DNA of 64,000 nt from Eubacterium sp. AM49-13BH (GCF_003464165.1 NZ_QSEK01000011.1:9451-73450); one strand, 5' to 3'. Positions 36,675 through 45,757 are shown, numbered from the stretch's first letter. A program made the numbers and translations. Notes: generated by a model not told the origin, from the letters alone.

Positions 36675-37647
36675 ATATTAATCCCGCCAATACACAATAC
36701 ATTTGTAATAATTCCGTTACGATTATATAATCATATGCCTCATAGTCAAATTCAGGAATGAAGCTTTCCTCTGCCACATCGCCTTCCTGAATAAATCCAT
36801 TATTGATTCCGCAGTCTATCGCATAATCTACCACAGAATTATATTCTTTTCTTGTCACTTTACGCGACAAGAGTGGATGTTTTTTTAGTCTCTCAAATGG
36901 CGTATACTGGCTCATTATGCTTATGTATATTTCATCACCATATGTATCAAGAAGATACTTTATAACTGCCTTGGAATCTTTAGTTGTTCCCGGAAGTACA
37001 AGATGCCTTACAATTACGCCTTTTTTCATAATCCCAGCTTCAACTCTTCCGCTCTTCACAAGTTCATCATCTTCTATAAAGAATTCCGGCTTTCCGGTCT
37101 GTCTGACCATCTCATGTATTGCAGCTTTAGCCACATCTGCATAATCCGGTGCTTTTGAGTACTCTGCTGAAAGCCTGCTGTCAATATATTTCATGTCTGG
37201 AAGATATACATCCACTAATCCGTCGAGCATCTTAACTGTGCTTACATTCTCATAAGCACTTGAATTGTATACAACAGGTATCACAAGTCCTTTATTCTTT
37301 GCCTTAATAAGTGCTTCTGCAACCTGCGGTACAAAATGTGTTGCTGTAACAAGGTTGATATTGTTGGCACATTTGTCCTGAAGTTCAAGAAAAATGTCAC
37401 AAAGCCTGTCAACTGTTATCTTCTTTCCAACCTGTGCCGCAGCAATCTCAGAATTCTGACAGAATATGCACCTTAATGTACACCCTGAAAAGAACACTGC
37501 CCCACTTCCATGTTCACCTGATATGCATGGCTCTTCCCACATATGTAGAGCGGCTCTTGCCGCATATATATCATTAGTCATTCCGCAAAAGCCTTTGTTA
37601 ACACTCCTGTCTACATTGCAGGCTCTTGGGCATATATTACATTTCAT
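36664..37647 (-). CDS. Radical SAM protein, PflX-like (COG1313)
   Basis: A 327-residue radical SAM protein. The [4Fe-4S] motif is SGCTLRCIFCQN (CxxxCxxC) at about 55-65, preceded by N-terminal cysteines in CNICPRACNVDR that may hold another cluster. The family resembles pyruvate-formate-lyase activating enzymes but its target is unknown. It is 20 bases downstream of the ClpP-like gene and overlaps the symporter gene. Confidence 0.85.
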   Translation of the reverse strand: MKCNICPRACNVDRSVNKGFCGMTNDIYAARAALHMWEEPCISGEHGSGAVFFSGCTLRCIFCQNSEIAAAQVGKKITVDRLCDIFLELQDKCANNINLVTATHFVPQVAEALIKAKNKGLVIPVVYNSSAYENVSTVKMLDGLVDVYLPDMKYIDSRLSAEYSKAPDYADVAKAAIHEMVRQTGKPEFFIEDDELVKSGRVEAGIMKKGVIVRHLVLPGTTKDSKAVIKYLLDTYGDEIYISIMSQYTPFERLKKHPLLSRKVTRKEYNSVVDYAIDCGINNGFIQEGDVAEESFIPEFDYEAYDYIIVTELLQMYCVLAGLIYGE

Positions 37648-37667
37648 AATTTCCCCTTATTGCATTA

Positions 37668-38375
37668 TTATTTATCAATCAGTGAATCCAGCTTTGCAAG
37701 TGCATCGCTGATTCCTCCTACTTCACATATTAAACCTTCTTCAACAGCCTGTCTACCCACCAGCACTGTTCCTAAGTCTTTAGAAAGCTGTGTCGTATCC
37801 ACCATCATTTCTTCAACCCTTTCCTTGCTCACCCTGCTGTGGTCTGCAATGAACGAAGTTATCCTGTCAGAAATGCGTTCGAAATAGTCATAAGTCTGCT
37901 GTACTCCGATAAGTGTTCCGTTCATCCTTACAGGGTGTATTATCATTGTAGCTGTTGGCACTATAAATGAATAATCTGTACTTACTGCAAGCGGAACCCC
38001 GATGCTATGTGAATCGCCTATTATTAAAGAAACTGTCGGCTTTTTCATTGAGGCAATCATCTCAGCCAGTGCCAGTCCCGCACTGACATCCCCACCAACT
38101 GTATTCATAATAAAAAGTACACCTTTAATATCTTTATCCATCTCAATCTCCGCCAGCTTAGGCAGCATATGTTCATACTTTGTTGCTTTGCTTGTTGCGG
38201 GAAGATTATCGTGCCCTTCTATCTCTCCAATAATTGTTATCACCTGAAGAGCATTTTTCGTGACAGCACCATCTTTGTAGTCATCTGCGGTATTCCCGTT
38301 GTTGGATTTCTCGTTGTCTGATATCTCATTGTCTGGTTTCTTGTTGTCCGATTCATCATTACCTATTGTGTTCAT
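37668..38375 (-). CDS. ClpP-fold serine protease (TepA-like)
   Basis: A 235-residue protein of the ClpP/crotonase fold. The first 40 residues are repetitive (NDESDNKKPDNEISDNEKSN) and likely disordered. The core has FIMNTVGGDVSAGLALAEMI, the Ser region IGDSHSIGVPLAV and MIIHPVRMNGTL with the active-site His. It matches TepA (translocation-enhancing) of Bacillus more than ClpP itself. GGAGG precedes the ATG. It is the first gene of the leftward run to 31863. Confidence 0.82.
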   Translation of the reverse strand: MNTIGNDESDNKKPDNEISDNEKSNNGNTADDYKDGAVTKNALQVITIIGEIEGHDNLPATSKATKYEHMLPKLAEIEMDKDIKGVLFIMNTVGGDVSAGLALAEMIASMKKPTVSLIIGDSHSIGVPLAVSTDYSFIVPTATMIIHPVRMNGTLIGVQQTYDYFERISDRITSFIADHSRVSKERVEEMMVDTTQLSKDLGTVLVGRQAVEEGLICEVGGISDALAKLDSLIDK

Positions 38376-38538
38376 GGCTGCCTCCTTCTTTGTTGCTAGT
38401 TATCTGTTCTTAATCTATAATTGTCCGTATAGAGAATTATTATTCATTTTATTACTTTCGGACTATATCATGCTTTACTACAGCCTTTTCCAGAACTTCA
38501 AATTCCAAATCTGTGGGATATATTCACAAAATAACGAC

Positions 38539-38567
38539 TTTACAAAAAAAGAATTAATATATATAAT
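38539..38567 (+). promoter_or_regulatory. Predicted promoter of tRNA-Thr
   Basis: TTTACA (38539-38544), 17 bases, perfect TATAAT (38562-38567), 38 bases before the mature tRNA 5' end. Confidence 0.75.
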
Positions 38568-38605
38568 AATTGATGTTCGTCGCCACAATATCGGCAGACA
38601 GACAT

Positions 38606-38678
38606 GCCACCTTGGCTCAGTCGGTAGAGCGTTTCACTCGTAATGAAAAGGTCGCCGGTTCGATTCCGGCAGGTGGCT
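38606..38678 (+). tRNA. tRNA-Thr (anticodon CGU)
   Basis: A 73-base cloverleaf: acceptor GCCACCT/AGGTGGC, D arm GCTCAGTCGGTAGAGC, anticodon stem TTTCA/TGAAA with loop CTCGTAA (anticodon CGT, codon ACG), and T arm GCCGGTTCGATTCCGGC. Discriminator T. CCA is not encoded. It is single, with its own promoter and terminator. Confidence 0.96.
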
Positions 38679-38687
38679 TTGTAACTA

Positions 38688-38730
38688 ATGGACTTTATGA
38701 ATGCTGTTATGCATCATAAAGTCCATTTTT
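38688..38730 (+). terminator. Terminator of tRNA-Thr
   Basis: ATGGACTTTATGA (38688-38700) pairs perfectly with TCATAAAGTCCAT (38714-38726), then TTTT. It lies 10 bases downstream of the tRNA. Confidence 0.88.
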
Positions 38731-38749
38731 GCACGCATACATTCCTATT

Positions 38750-38990
38750 TTGGACTTCATCCGTGCCTCACTCCGCTTCAACGTCCAATCCGTCACGCTG
38801 TGACCTTCCTTTTTGGACTTCATCCGTTCCTCACTCCGCTTCAACGTCCAATCCACCACGCTTTGACTTCCTTTTTGGACTTCTCCGTGCCTTACTCCGC
38901 TTCAACGTCCAATCCTCCATGCTTTGACTTCCTTTTTGGACTTCTTCCGTGCCTCACTCCACCTCAACGTCCAATCCGCCACGCTTCAGT
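38750..38990. repeat. Four tandem palindromic repeats of 61-63 bases
   Basis: Units begin with TTGGACTTC near 38750, 38813, 38875 and 38936 and contain TTGGAC ... CTCCGCTTCAACGTCCAA, so each can fold with TTGGAC/GTCCAA ends. Between units lies (C/T)CACGCT(T)TGACTTCC-like sequence. The spacing shrinks from 63 to 62 to 61 bases and the copies differ by a few bases. There is no open frame with a ribosome site that explains it. It differs from CRISPR since repeats are contiguous. Confidence 0.8.
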
Positions 38991-39081
38991 TTCACGCTAC
39001 ACTGTGCATCACCTTCCCTCCGCACTCTCCATCATCTTTCGAATATTCTATATTAGAACATTAAAAGAAAGGGGAATGTGA

Positions 39082-40251
39082 ATGAAGAAAATTATCAAAA
39101 TATATATTGCAATTATTGCTTCTTTATGCCTGTTCATGTCATTTCCGGCAGATATATATGCTGTGGTAATAGATGTGAGCAGTTACAACGGTTTTATTCA
39201 GTGGGATAATATGAAAAACTATATTGAAGGCGCAATTATCCGTATCGGATATGGCAGCGATATCCAGTCACAGGACGACACTGCTGCCATCAGAAATATG
39301 GATGAATGTGAACGGCTTGGAATTCCTTACGGCGTCTATCTGTACAGTTATGCTTTGGATTATTATGACGCAGCAAGCGAAACTGCCCACGCCTTAAGAC
39401 TTCTTCAAGGCAGAACGCCTCAGCTTGGTGTGTGGTTTGATATGGAAGATGCTGATGGATATAAAGCAAGAAACGGTCTGGATGTATACTCACAAGGCGA
39501 ACTGCTGTCTGATTTCTGCGAAATGTTTGTTAATGCTATGCGTGTCAGCGGATATAAAACCGGCGTCTATGCCAATTACAACTATTTTACCAATGTACTT
39601 GACCTTGACAGACTGAAATCAATCCCAGAGATGAATATCTGGCTTGCGCACTGGGGAATTGATTCTCCAAGCCTTGACTGTACCATGTGGCAGTTTGGTG
39701 CAGTAGAAATTAAAGATGAAGAATATGATGGCAATATATATTACTCAGATTATTCTGTTAAAAAAGATGATAATACTGGTGAAACTATGCGTATCGATGA
39801 TAGTTCATCCAATAATATAAATGTTTACTATCAGACAAAGCTTTCAACAGGCCGCTGGCTTCCCATAGTTAAGAATAATGCTGACTACGCCGGAATATCC
39901 GGTCAGAGCATTACCGGTCTTGCAGTCACAACAGATACCGGCTATATAAAATACAGAGTCCATGTAAATAGTGGCTGGCTGGATTTCATAGACAGCCGCA
40001 ACACTGATATTAATGATTACTATAATGGATATGCTGGCAATGACACACCTGTTGATGCCGTTGAGATATATTATTACACCCCTGATGATATTATTAATTC
40101 ATCAGGTTATCATTATGCATTCTACAGGGTAAGCCCTGTAAACAGAGACTATTACAGTTTACAGAAAGATAACTCCACCGATAACGGAATGAACGGATAT
40201 GCAGGAATATTCGGACATTTTATAGACAGGATACAGATTGATATACGATAA
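39082..40251 (+). CDS. Secreted GH25 lysozyme-like muramidase with C-terminal ChW-like domain
   Basis: A 389-residue exported protein. The signal peptide (MKKIIKIYIAIIASLCLFMS, cleavage after about residue 27, DIYA) is followed by a GH25 domain: DVSSYNG (Asp31), YGVYLYSYA, and VWFDMED (Asp120, Glu122), the catalytic set of muramidases that cut the MurNAc-GlcNAc bond. From about residue 240 a ChW-like region follows (ISGQSITGLAVTT, VNSGWLDFI), a module of clostridial secreted proteins. Its role may be cell-wall remodelling or attack on competitors. AAGGGGAA precedes the ATG. Confidence 0.88.
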   Translation: MKKIIKIYIAIIASLCLFMSFPADIYAVVIDVSSYNGFIQWDNMKNYIEGAIIRIGYGSDIQSQDDTAAIRNMDECERLGIPYGVYLYSYALDYYDAASETAHALRLLQGRTPQLGVWFDMEDADGYKARNGLDVYSQGELLSDFCEMFVNAMRVSGYKTGVYANYNYFTNVLDLDRLKSIPEMNIWLAHWGIDSPSLDCTMWQFGAVEIKDEEYDGNIYYSDYSVKKDDNTGETMRIDDSSSNNINVYYQTKLSTGRWLPIVKNNADYAGISGQSITGLAVTTDTGYIKYRVHVNSGWLDFIDSRNTDINDYYNGYAGNDTPVDAVEIYYYTPDDIINSSGYHYAFYRVSPVNRDYYSLQKDNSTDNGMNGYAGIFGHFIDRIQIDIR

Positions 40252-40287
40252 CTATTGATATATAAATATTAACACAGACCAATGTCA

Positions 40288-40326
40288 AAACCGTCAGCCT
40301 GAACCCGATATCCAGACTGACGGTTT
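40288..40326. terminator. Bidirectional terminator between GH25 and NrnA-like genes
   Basis: AAACCGTCAG (40288-40297) pairs with CTGACGGTTT (40317-40326). Both flanks are AT-rich, so it may serve the two converging genes. Confidence 0.8.
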
Positions 40327-40329
40327 ATA

Positions 40330-41313
40330 TTAATTCCATGTTTCTCTTATAAATCTCTCTTTAATCTCTTTTTCAAGCCTTACAACGTCAGCTTCGCTTA
40401 CCTTTCCATTATCCCCCTTTTTATATGGAACATAACCGCCTGCCATATTATCATGACCACCACCGGTTCCTATTCCTTTAAGTGCATTAACTGTCATTAC
40501 CCCTGACAGATATTTACCTGCACTTCTTATTGACATCTTAATTCCATCCTTCTTAGGAGAATATACTACTGACAGATTAATTTCATCCAGAGTCAGAGTA
40601 AAATCACATATTGCCGCTATAAGCGATTCCTTGCACTCATAACCTGCACATGCAAAGCATACATCTTCTCTTATATCTATCGTACTGAGTGCGTCCTTAT
40701 ATGCCTTAATATCATCAAAATGCAGTACACTGCTGTCAAGGTCTGCAAGAATTGTCCTGTCAGTGTTCATAAACAACTTATAAAACATATCCAGATCAAG
40801 CTGTGAAACGCCTCTGCGCATATCAGCTGTGTCCATCTTAATCCCGTACAATAAAGCTGTTGCAACATTCTTTGACATCTCAATATTATTATCAAAATAA
40901 TATGACGCAATAATCGAAGCGCATGCACCAACCTCCGGTCTTATATCTGAGAATCTATAATCAACATGTTCATATACAGGATGATGATCTATGCATATAA
41001 TCTCATGACCATTCATATCTATAATGTTAGAATTACCTTTCTGGGCATCAACAAGAATTATCTCATCTTCTTTACTGAATTTATCTGCACTCATATATTC
41101 TTTAACTGCAATATCAAGCAGTCTTACCATCTTGGCTGTTACTGTTTTATCAATACTTCCCTTATAACAAATCTCTGCGTCTACCCCTTTTGCTTTAAGC
41201 AGTTCTGACAATCCATATGCACATGCCATTGCATCAGGATCCGGGAAATTATGTGTCTGTATAAACACTCTTTTTGTGCTTATATTAGCTATTATCTCCT
41301 CTAAGCAGTTCAT
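40330..41313 (-). CDS. DHH/DHHA1 phosphoesterase (NrnA-like)
   Basis: A 327-residue DHH protein. THNFPDPDAMACAYG is motif I, IDHHP is the DHH motif, and GGGHDNMAGG is the DHHA1 signature. The family includes NrnA, which degrades short RNAs and removes the 3' phosphate of pAp, and c-di-nucleotide phosphodiesterases; sequence alone does not separate them. GAGGGG lies before the ATG. It converges on the GH25 gene. Confidence 0.85.
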   Translation of the reverse strand: MNCLEEIIANISTKRVFIQTHNFPDPDAMACAYGLSELLKAKGVDAEICYKGSIDKTVTAKMVRLLDIAVKEYMSADKFSKEDEIILVDAQKGNSNIIDMNGHEIICIDHHPVYEHVDYRFSDIRPEVGACASIIASYYFDNNIEMSKNVATALLYGIKMDTADMRRGVSQLDLDMFYKLFMNTDRTILADLDSSVLHFDDIKAYKDALSTIDIREDVCFACAGYECKESLIAAICDFTLTLDEINLSVVYSPKKDGIKMSIRSAGKYLSGVMTVNALKGIGTGGGHDNMAGGYVPYKKGDNGKVSEADVVRLEKEIKERFIRETWN

Positions 41314-41438
41314 AATGTACCCCTCATATGACCTTAGTGTTATTATTATATTCTTTATATGCGTCTAATTCAATCTTCATAATCACTTTTTTCAATAATT
41401 TTCATAAATTATATTAACCATAGTATGGGAGCAATCTA

Positions 41439-42164
41439 TTGGAATCAATTCTATCTCTGGATCACATATATTATTCTTATCACGATAAAAATGGAGAGAC
41501 TCCGGTAATCAATGATCTTTCTTTTGAAATAGAACCCGGAAGTTTCACCTCGATTGTCGGTCCATCCGGTTGTGGTAAATCCACACTGCTCTCTCTGCTA
41601 TGCGATCTTATAAAGCCTGAAGCTGGAACCATATATATAAGACCGCCAGAGAACAATCCGGACTCCCGGATGGGATATATGCTGCAGAAGGATAATCTGT
41701 TTGAATGGCGCAGTATCTATAAAAATGTTATGTTAGGTCTTGAAATAAATAACAAAAAAACACCTGAAAACATTGCATATGTTAATCATCTCTTAGAGCA
41801 ATATGACCTTGCAGAATTCAAATCAGCGCGGCCATCCCAGCTATCCGGAGGTATGAGACAGCGTGCAGCACTTATCCGCACACTTGCTCTGAAACCGGAT
41901 ATTTTACTTTTAGACGAACCATTTTCTGCCCTTGATTATCAGACAAGACTCGAAGTAAGGGAAGATATATGTAATATATTAAGGAGTGAGAAGAAAACCG
42001 TAATATTAGTAACACACGATATATCCGAAGCAATTGCAATGACCGACCGTGTATTAATACTCACGAGCCGTCCTGCAAAGCTTCTGAAAACTATCAATAT
42101 AGAATCAAGAGATACTCTTTCTTCCCAGAAATATTTTGATGAAATAAGGGAGGTGTTAAAATGA
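41439..42164 (+). CDS. ABC transporter ATP-binding protein (nitrate/sulfonate/taurine type)
   Basis: A 241-residue ATPase with Walker A GPSGCGKST, signature LSGGMRQRA, Walker B ILLLDEPFSALD and H-loop VTHD. It groups with SsuB/TauB/ThiZ ATPases. I accept a TTG start at 41439 because GGGAG lies 8 bases upstream and no ATG fits. It overlaps the permease gene by 4 bases. No substrate-binding protein gene is present nearby. Confidence 0.88.
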   Translation: MESILSLDHIYYSYHDKNGETPVINDLSFEIEPGSFTSIVGPSGCGKSTLLSLLCDLIKPEAGTIYIRPPENNPDSRMGYMLQKDNLFEWRSIYKNVMLGLEINNKKTPENIAYVNHLLEQYDLAEFKSARPSQLSGGMRQRAALIRTLALKPDILLLDEPFSALDYQTRLEVREDICNILRSEKKTVILVTHDISEAIAMTDRVLILTSRPAKLLKTINIESRDTLSSQKYFDEIREVLK

Positions 42165-42952
42165 ATATGAGTCCTTTACAACGCAAATTCGTAATTAAAC
42201 AGCGCATATATTCCATATCAGTAACACTCTCCCGCCTGATATTATTCTTAGGTTTTATCGGTATATGGGAATTTACTGCTGACAAAGGTATTATCAATGC
42301 ATTTATATTCAGTTCACCGGTAAGACTGTACCAGACATTTATGGACCTCGCCAAAGACGGAGTAATATTCATGCATATATGGGTAACTCTCTATGAAACC
42401 ATAGTCGCATTTGCAATAATTACAGTTGTCGGGATTATATTTGCAATATTGTTATGGTGCTTCAAAGGACTGTCAGACTGTCTTGAACCTTTTATGGTAG
42501 TATTAAACAGTCTTCCTAAGTCAGCTCTTGCACCTATGCTCATTGTATGGCTTGGCACTAATACCAAAGCAATTATCATAACCGCTGTATCCGTAGCCAT
42601 ATTTGGCATGATAATTAATCTGTACACAGGTTTTCTTGGAATTGACAAAGAAAAAATAACTCTGATACGGACTCTGGGCGGTAACAAATGGCATATTCTG
42701 TGCAAGCTTATCATCCCCGGCTCCAAGAAAATCATTATAAGTAACATGAAGGTAAATATAGGTCTGTGTCTTGTAGGTGTAATTATAGGTGAATTCTTAG
42801 CTGCCAAAAAAGGACTTGGCTACCTTATAATATATGGCAGCCAGGTATTTAAGATGAGTTATGTAGTTCTCGGAATTGTTATTCTCTGTATTATATCAAC
42901 AATTCTCTTTGCTATAATAAATATAATTCAAAAGCTATTTCTAAAAGACTGA
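42161..42952 (+). CDS. ABC transporter permease (SsuC/ThiX type)
   Basis: A 263-residue permease with about six membrane helices. The EAA loop region (TLGGNKWHILCKLIIPGSKK) follows the BPD_transp_1 pattern. It pairs with the upstream ATPase through ATGA overlap. Substrate is unknown: nitrate, sulfonates and pyrimidine precursors of thiamine are typical for the family. Confidence 0.87.
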   Translation: MNMSPLQRKFVIKQRIYSISVTLSRLILFLGFIGIWEFTADKGIINAFIFSSPVRLYQTFMDLAKDGVIFMHIWVTLYETIVAFAIITVVGIIFAILLWCFKGLSDCLEPFMVVLNSLPKSALAPMLIVWLGTNTKAIIITAVSVAIFGMIINLYTGFLGIDKEKITLIRTLGGNKWHILCKLIIPGSKKIIISNMKVNIGLCLVGVIIGEFLAAKKGLGYLIIYGSQVFKMSYVVLGIVILCIISTILFAIINIIQKLFLKD

Positions 42953-42975
42953 TTTTATATTATAATCAATATACA

Positions 42976-43049
42976 TTTTGCAAAACAAGGAGGCTAAAAT
43001 CCTCTGCTCCTGCATGAGCAGTCGCATTTTGCTTCGCAAAACAAGGAGG
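42976..43049 (+). promoter_or_regulatory. Duplicated Shine-Dalgarno segment before the DUF5721 gene
   Basis: The string GCAAAACAAGGAGG occurs twice (42980-42993 and 43036-43049), 56 bases apart. Between them lie CTGCTC/GAGCAG and TTTTGC/GCAAAA hairpins. The first copy precedes no start codon of a gene, and its AGGAGG can pair with TCCTCT just downstream. The second is the ribosome site of the next gene. Confidence 0.5.
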
Positions 43050-43053
43050 ATTT

Positions 43054-43548
43054 ATGCTTTCTCTTACAATTAAGGATTTAAAGCAATTTATGAATAAACT
43101 TCTGATAAGCGATACATTTGATGGTATGTGTATTTCAGAAGCCTATATATGCACTGGCTGCAGTTATACAATAGATGGAAAGCTCAACACCCACTTTTAC
43201 CATGAAGATGAGCTTAATTCCATGCCTTCTGCAAGATATACATCATGGAAGAACATTAAGCCTTTCGCATTCAGCATAATTAAGGGCAGGAAAGTTCCTG
43301 AACTTTTAAAGGTTACATTTGTACTGCCTGAAGCAGTCGTTGCAAAGCTGATACTTGACAACAACCTTAACTTTGACCCTGATTGTGTCAATGGTTTATT
43401 TCTTAATGTACGCTATCAGGATGGTTCAGTAACTATGACAACAGCATCCTCTCTTCGTACTTTTACTCTCGACCGTTCACTTGATGAAGCATTTGAACGA
43501 TATATTCTTAACTTCCTGTCAGATGCTGATATTTCCTATGAAGAATAA
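43054..43548 (+). CDS. DUF5721 family protein
   Basis: A 164-residue soluble protein starting MLSLTIKDLKQFMNKLL. It has a mixed alpha/beta pattern, no signal peptide and no catalytic motif I recognise; the order FDGMCISEAYICTGCSYTIDGK, NTHFYHEDEL, ITGRK-like IIKGRKVPELLKV matches the uncharacterised DUF5721 family of Lachnospiraceae. AAGGAGGA lies 4 bases upstream. It ends in a strong terminator. Confidence 0.75.
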   Translation: MLSLTIKDLKQFMNKLLISDTFDGMCISEAYICTGCSYTIDGKLNTHFYHEDELNSMPSARYTSWKNIKPFAFSIIKGRKVPELLKVTFVLPEAVVAKLILDNNLNFDPDCVNGLFLNVRYQDGSVTMTTASSLRTFTLDRSLDEAFERYILNFLSDADISYEE

Positions 43549-43573
43549 TTTAGAATTATTTAATAAATGCCGC

Positions 43574-43605
43574 AAAACCGCCTGTTTACATGCTCAGGCG
43601 GTTTT
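43574..43605 (+). terminator. Terminator after the DUF5721 gene
   Basis: AAAACCGCCTG (43574-43584) pairs perfectly with CAGGCGGTTTT (43595-43605). Confidence 0.9.
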
Positions 43606-43608
43606 CTG

Positions 43609-43635
43609 TTAGCACTCTTTATCTTTGAGTGCTAG
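43609..43635 (+). promoter_or_regulatory. CIRCE operator (HrcA site) upstream of htpG
   Basis: TTAGCACTC (43609-43617), 9 bases, GAGTGCTAG (43627-43635). It matches the CIRCE consensus TTAGCACTC-N9-GAGTGCTAA in all but the last base. HrcA bound here should repress htpG until heat shock. Confidence 0.92.
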
Positions 43636-43642
43636 TTTTTGC

Positions 43643-43671
43643 TTGACTTATGTTTCTGAGTGTATTAAATT
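43643..43671 (+). promoter_or_regulatory. Possible htpG promoter
   Basis: TTGACT (43643-43648), 17 bases, TAAATT (43666-43671), directly downstream of the CIRCE element. The -10 is weak. Confidence 0.45.
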
Positions 43672-43713
43672 AACATTTAGTTTAATACTATACAGATTGG
43701 AGAGTGAAATATT

Positions 43714-45708
43714 ATGTCAAAAGAACATGGTAATTTATCTATTAACAGTCAGAATATTTTCCCTATCATCAAGAAATGGATGTATTCTGACCATGATATC
43801 TTCTATAGAGAGTTAGTTTCTAATGCTTGTGATGCTATCACTAAACTCAAGAAGCTTTCAATGATTGGAGAATACGAAGCTCCAGACGATATTGATTATA
43901 AGATTGAGATTAAGCTTTCTGCAAAAGATAAGACAATCAAGATCATTGATAATGGTATTGGTATGACTAAGGAAGAGGTTGATGAGTATATCAACCAGAT
44001 TGCTTTTTCAGGTGCTGAAGCATTCCTTGAAAAGTATAAGGATAAGGCTAATGATGACCAGATTATCGGACATTTCGGTTTAGGTTTCTACTCAGCATTT
44101 ATGGTTGCTGACCAGGTTACTATTGATACTCTTTCATTTAAGGACGGAGCTGAATCAGTTCACTGGTCATGCGACGGAGGAACTGAATATGATATAAGTG
44201 AGGGAACCAAAGCAGCTCCTGGTACAGAGATTACTCTTTACCTCAATGAAGACAGCTATGAATTTGCCAACGAATATAAGGCTAAAGAAGTTCTTGATAA
44301 GTACTGCTCTTTCATGCCGGTTCCAATCTTTGTAACTAACGAAGATGCCGGTGAACAGACTGAGGAGATTCCTGAGGAAGAAGTTACAGAAAAAGATACA
44401 GTTCTTGATACATTTATAAAGGATGCTGTAACTGAAGAAGTTGAGAAAGAAGACGGAACTAAGGAAACTGTTGAGAAGGTTCCAGCAAAGAAGATGGCCA
44501 AGATTGTTAAACGTCCGGTTGCAATCAATGATATCCATCCACTCTGGACAAAGCATCCTAATGAATGTTCAGATGAAGATTACAAGGAATTCTACCGCAA
44601 GGTATTCCACGATTATAAAGAACCATTATTCTGGATTCACCTTAACATGGATTATCCATTCAATCTTAAGGGTATTCTCTACTTCCCTAAGATTAATACA
44701 GAGTATGAATCTATTGAAGGTACTATAAAGCTTTATAACAATCAGGTATTCGTAGCAGATAACATTAAAGAAGTTATTCCAGAGTTCTTACTACTTCTTA
44801 AAGGTGTTATTGACTGCCCAGACCTTCCACTTAATGTATCACGTTCAGCACTTCAGAACGATGGATTTGTTAAGAAGATATCTGATTATATCACTAAAAA
44901 GGTTGCCGACAAGCTTTCAGGAATGTGTAAGACAGATAAAGAGAACTATGAGAAATACTGGGATGACATCAATCCATTTATCAAATTCGGCTGCTTAAAG
45001 GATGAAAAATTTGCTGAGAAGATGAATGATTATATCATATTCAAGAACCTTGACGGCAAATATTTAACACTTAAGGAATGTCTCGAAGAGAATAAAGAGA
45101 AACATGAAAACACAGTATTCTATGTAACAGACGAAGTTGAGCAGAGTCAGTATATCAACATGTTTAAGAATGAAGGTATTGATGCTGTAATTCTTACTCA
45201 TAACATTGACCAGCCATTCATCACTAACATGGAATCTAAGAATGAGAATCTCAAGTTCAAGCGTATCGATGCAGATCTTTCAGACAGCTTTAAGGAAGAG
45301 ACTTCTAAAGACGAGTTGAAGGACATGACTGAAAAGCTCTCTAAGACTTTCAAGGATGCTCTTGGCAAAGAGAATTTAACTGTTAATGTTGAGAAATTAA
45401 AGGATGCATCTATATCTTCAATGATTACTCTTTCAGAAGAAAGCAGACGTATGCAGGATATGATGAAGATGTATGGTATGGCAGGCATGGATCCTAATAT
45501 GTTTGGTGCCGAAGGTCAGACTCTTGTACTTAATGCTAACAATGATCTTGTTAAATATGTTGCAGAACATACAGACGGCGAAAATACTAAGATTATATGC
45601 GAACAGCTCTATGACCTTGCTATGCTTAGTCATGCACCACTCTCTCCTGAACAGATGACTGGATTTATTGCAAGAAGCAATAAAATCATGGAATTACTTG
45701 CAAAATAA
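43714..45708 (+). CDS. htpG: Hsp90 family molecular chaperone
   Basis: A 664-residue HtpG. The ATP site is formed by RELVSNACDAITKL, IIDNGIGMT and GHFGLGFYSAFMVAD; the middle domain begins near DIHPLWTKHP, and the C-terminal dimerisation domain follows. Between residues 209 and 262 lies an acidic, Glu-rich stretch absent from E. coli HtpG, resembling the charged linker of eukaryotic Hsp90. GGAGAGTG precedes the ATG. Control by CIRCE/HrcA is predicted. Confidence 0.95.
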   Translation: MSKEHGNLSINSQNIFPIIKKWMYSDHDIFYRELVSNACDAITKLKKLSMIGEYEAPDDIDYKIEIKLSAKDKTIKIIDNGIGMTKEEVDEYINQIAFSGAEAFLEKYKDKANDDQIIGHFGLGFYSAFMVADQVTIDTLSFKDGAESVHWSCDGGTEYDISEGTKAAPGTEITLYLNEDSYEFANEYKAKEVLDKYCSFMPVPIFVTNEDAGEQTEEIPEEEVTEKDTVLDTFIKDAVTEEVEKEDGTKETVEKVPAKKMAKIVKRPVAINDIHPLWTKHPNECSDEDYKEFYRKVFHDYKEPLFWIHLNMDYPFNLKGILYFPKINTEYESIEGTIKLYNNQVFVADNIKEVIPEFLLLLKGVIDCPDLPLNVSRSALQNDGFVKKISDYITKKVADKLSGMCKTDKENYEKYWDDINPFIKFGCLKDEKFAEKMNDYIIFKNLDGKYLTLKECLEENKEKHENTVFYVTDEVEQSQYINMFKNEGIDAVILTHNIDQPFITNMESKNENLKFKRIDADLSDSFKEETSKDELKDMTEKLSKTFKDALGKENLTVNVEKLKDASISSMITLSEESRRMQDMMKMYGMAGMDPNMFGAEGQTLVLNANNDLVKYVAEHTDGENTKIICEQLYDLAMLSHAPLSPEQMTGFIARSNKIMELLAK

Positions 45709-45757
45709 CGCCATTTAAACTATCATTGTCTTATATAACAATAAGGAAATATATAAC

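Noticed and set aside
38750..38990. CRISPR array
   Set aside because: The repeated units are contiguous and nearly identical along their length, with no unique spacers and no cas genes.
41314..41438. TPP riboswitch before the ABC importer
   Set aside because: The conserved CTGAGA and ACCTGA elements are absent from this AT-rich 125-base gap.
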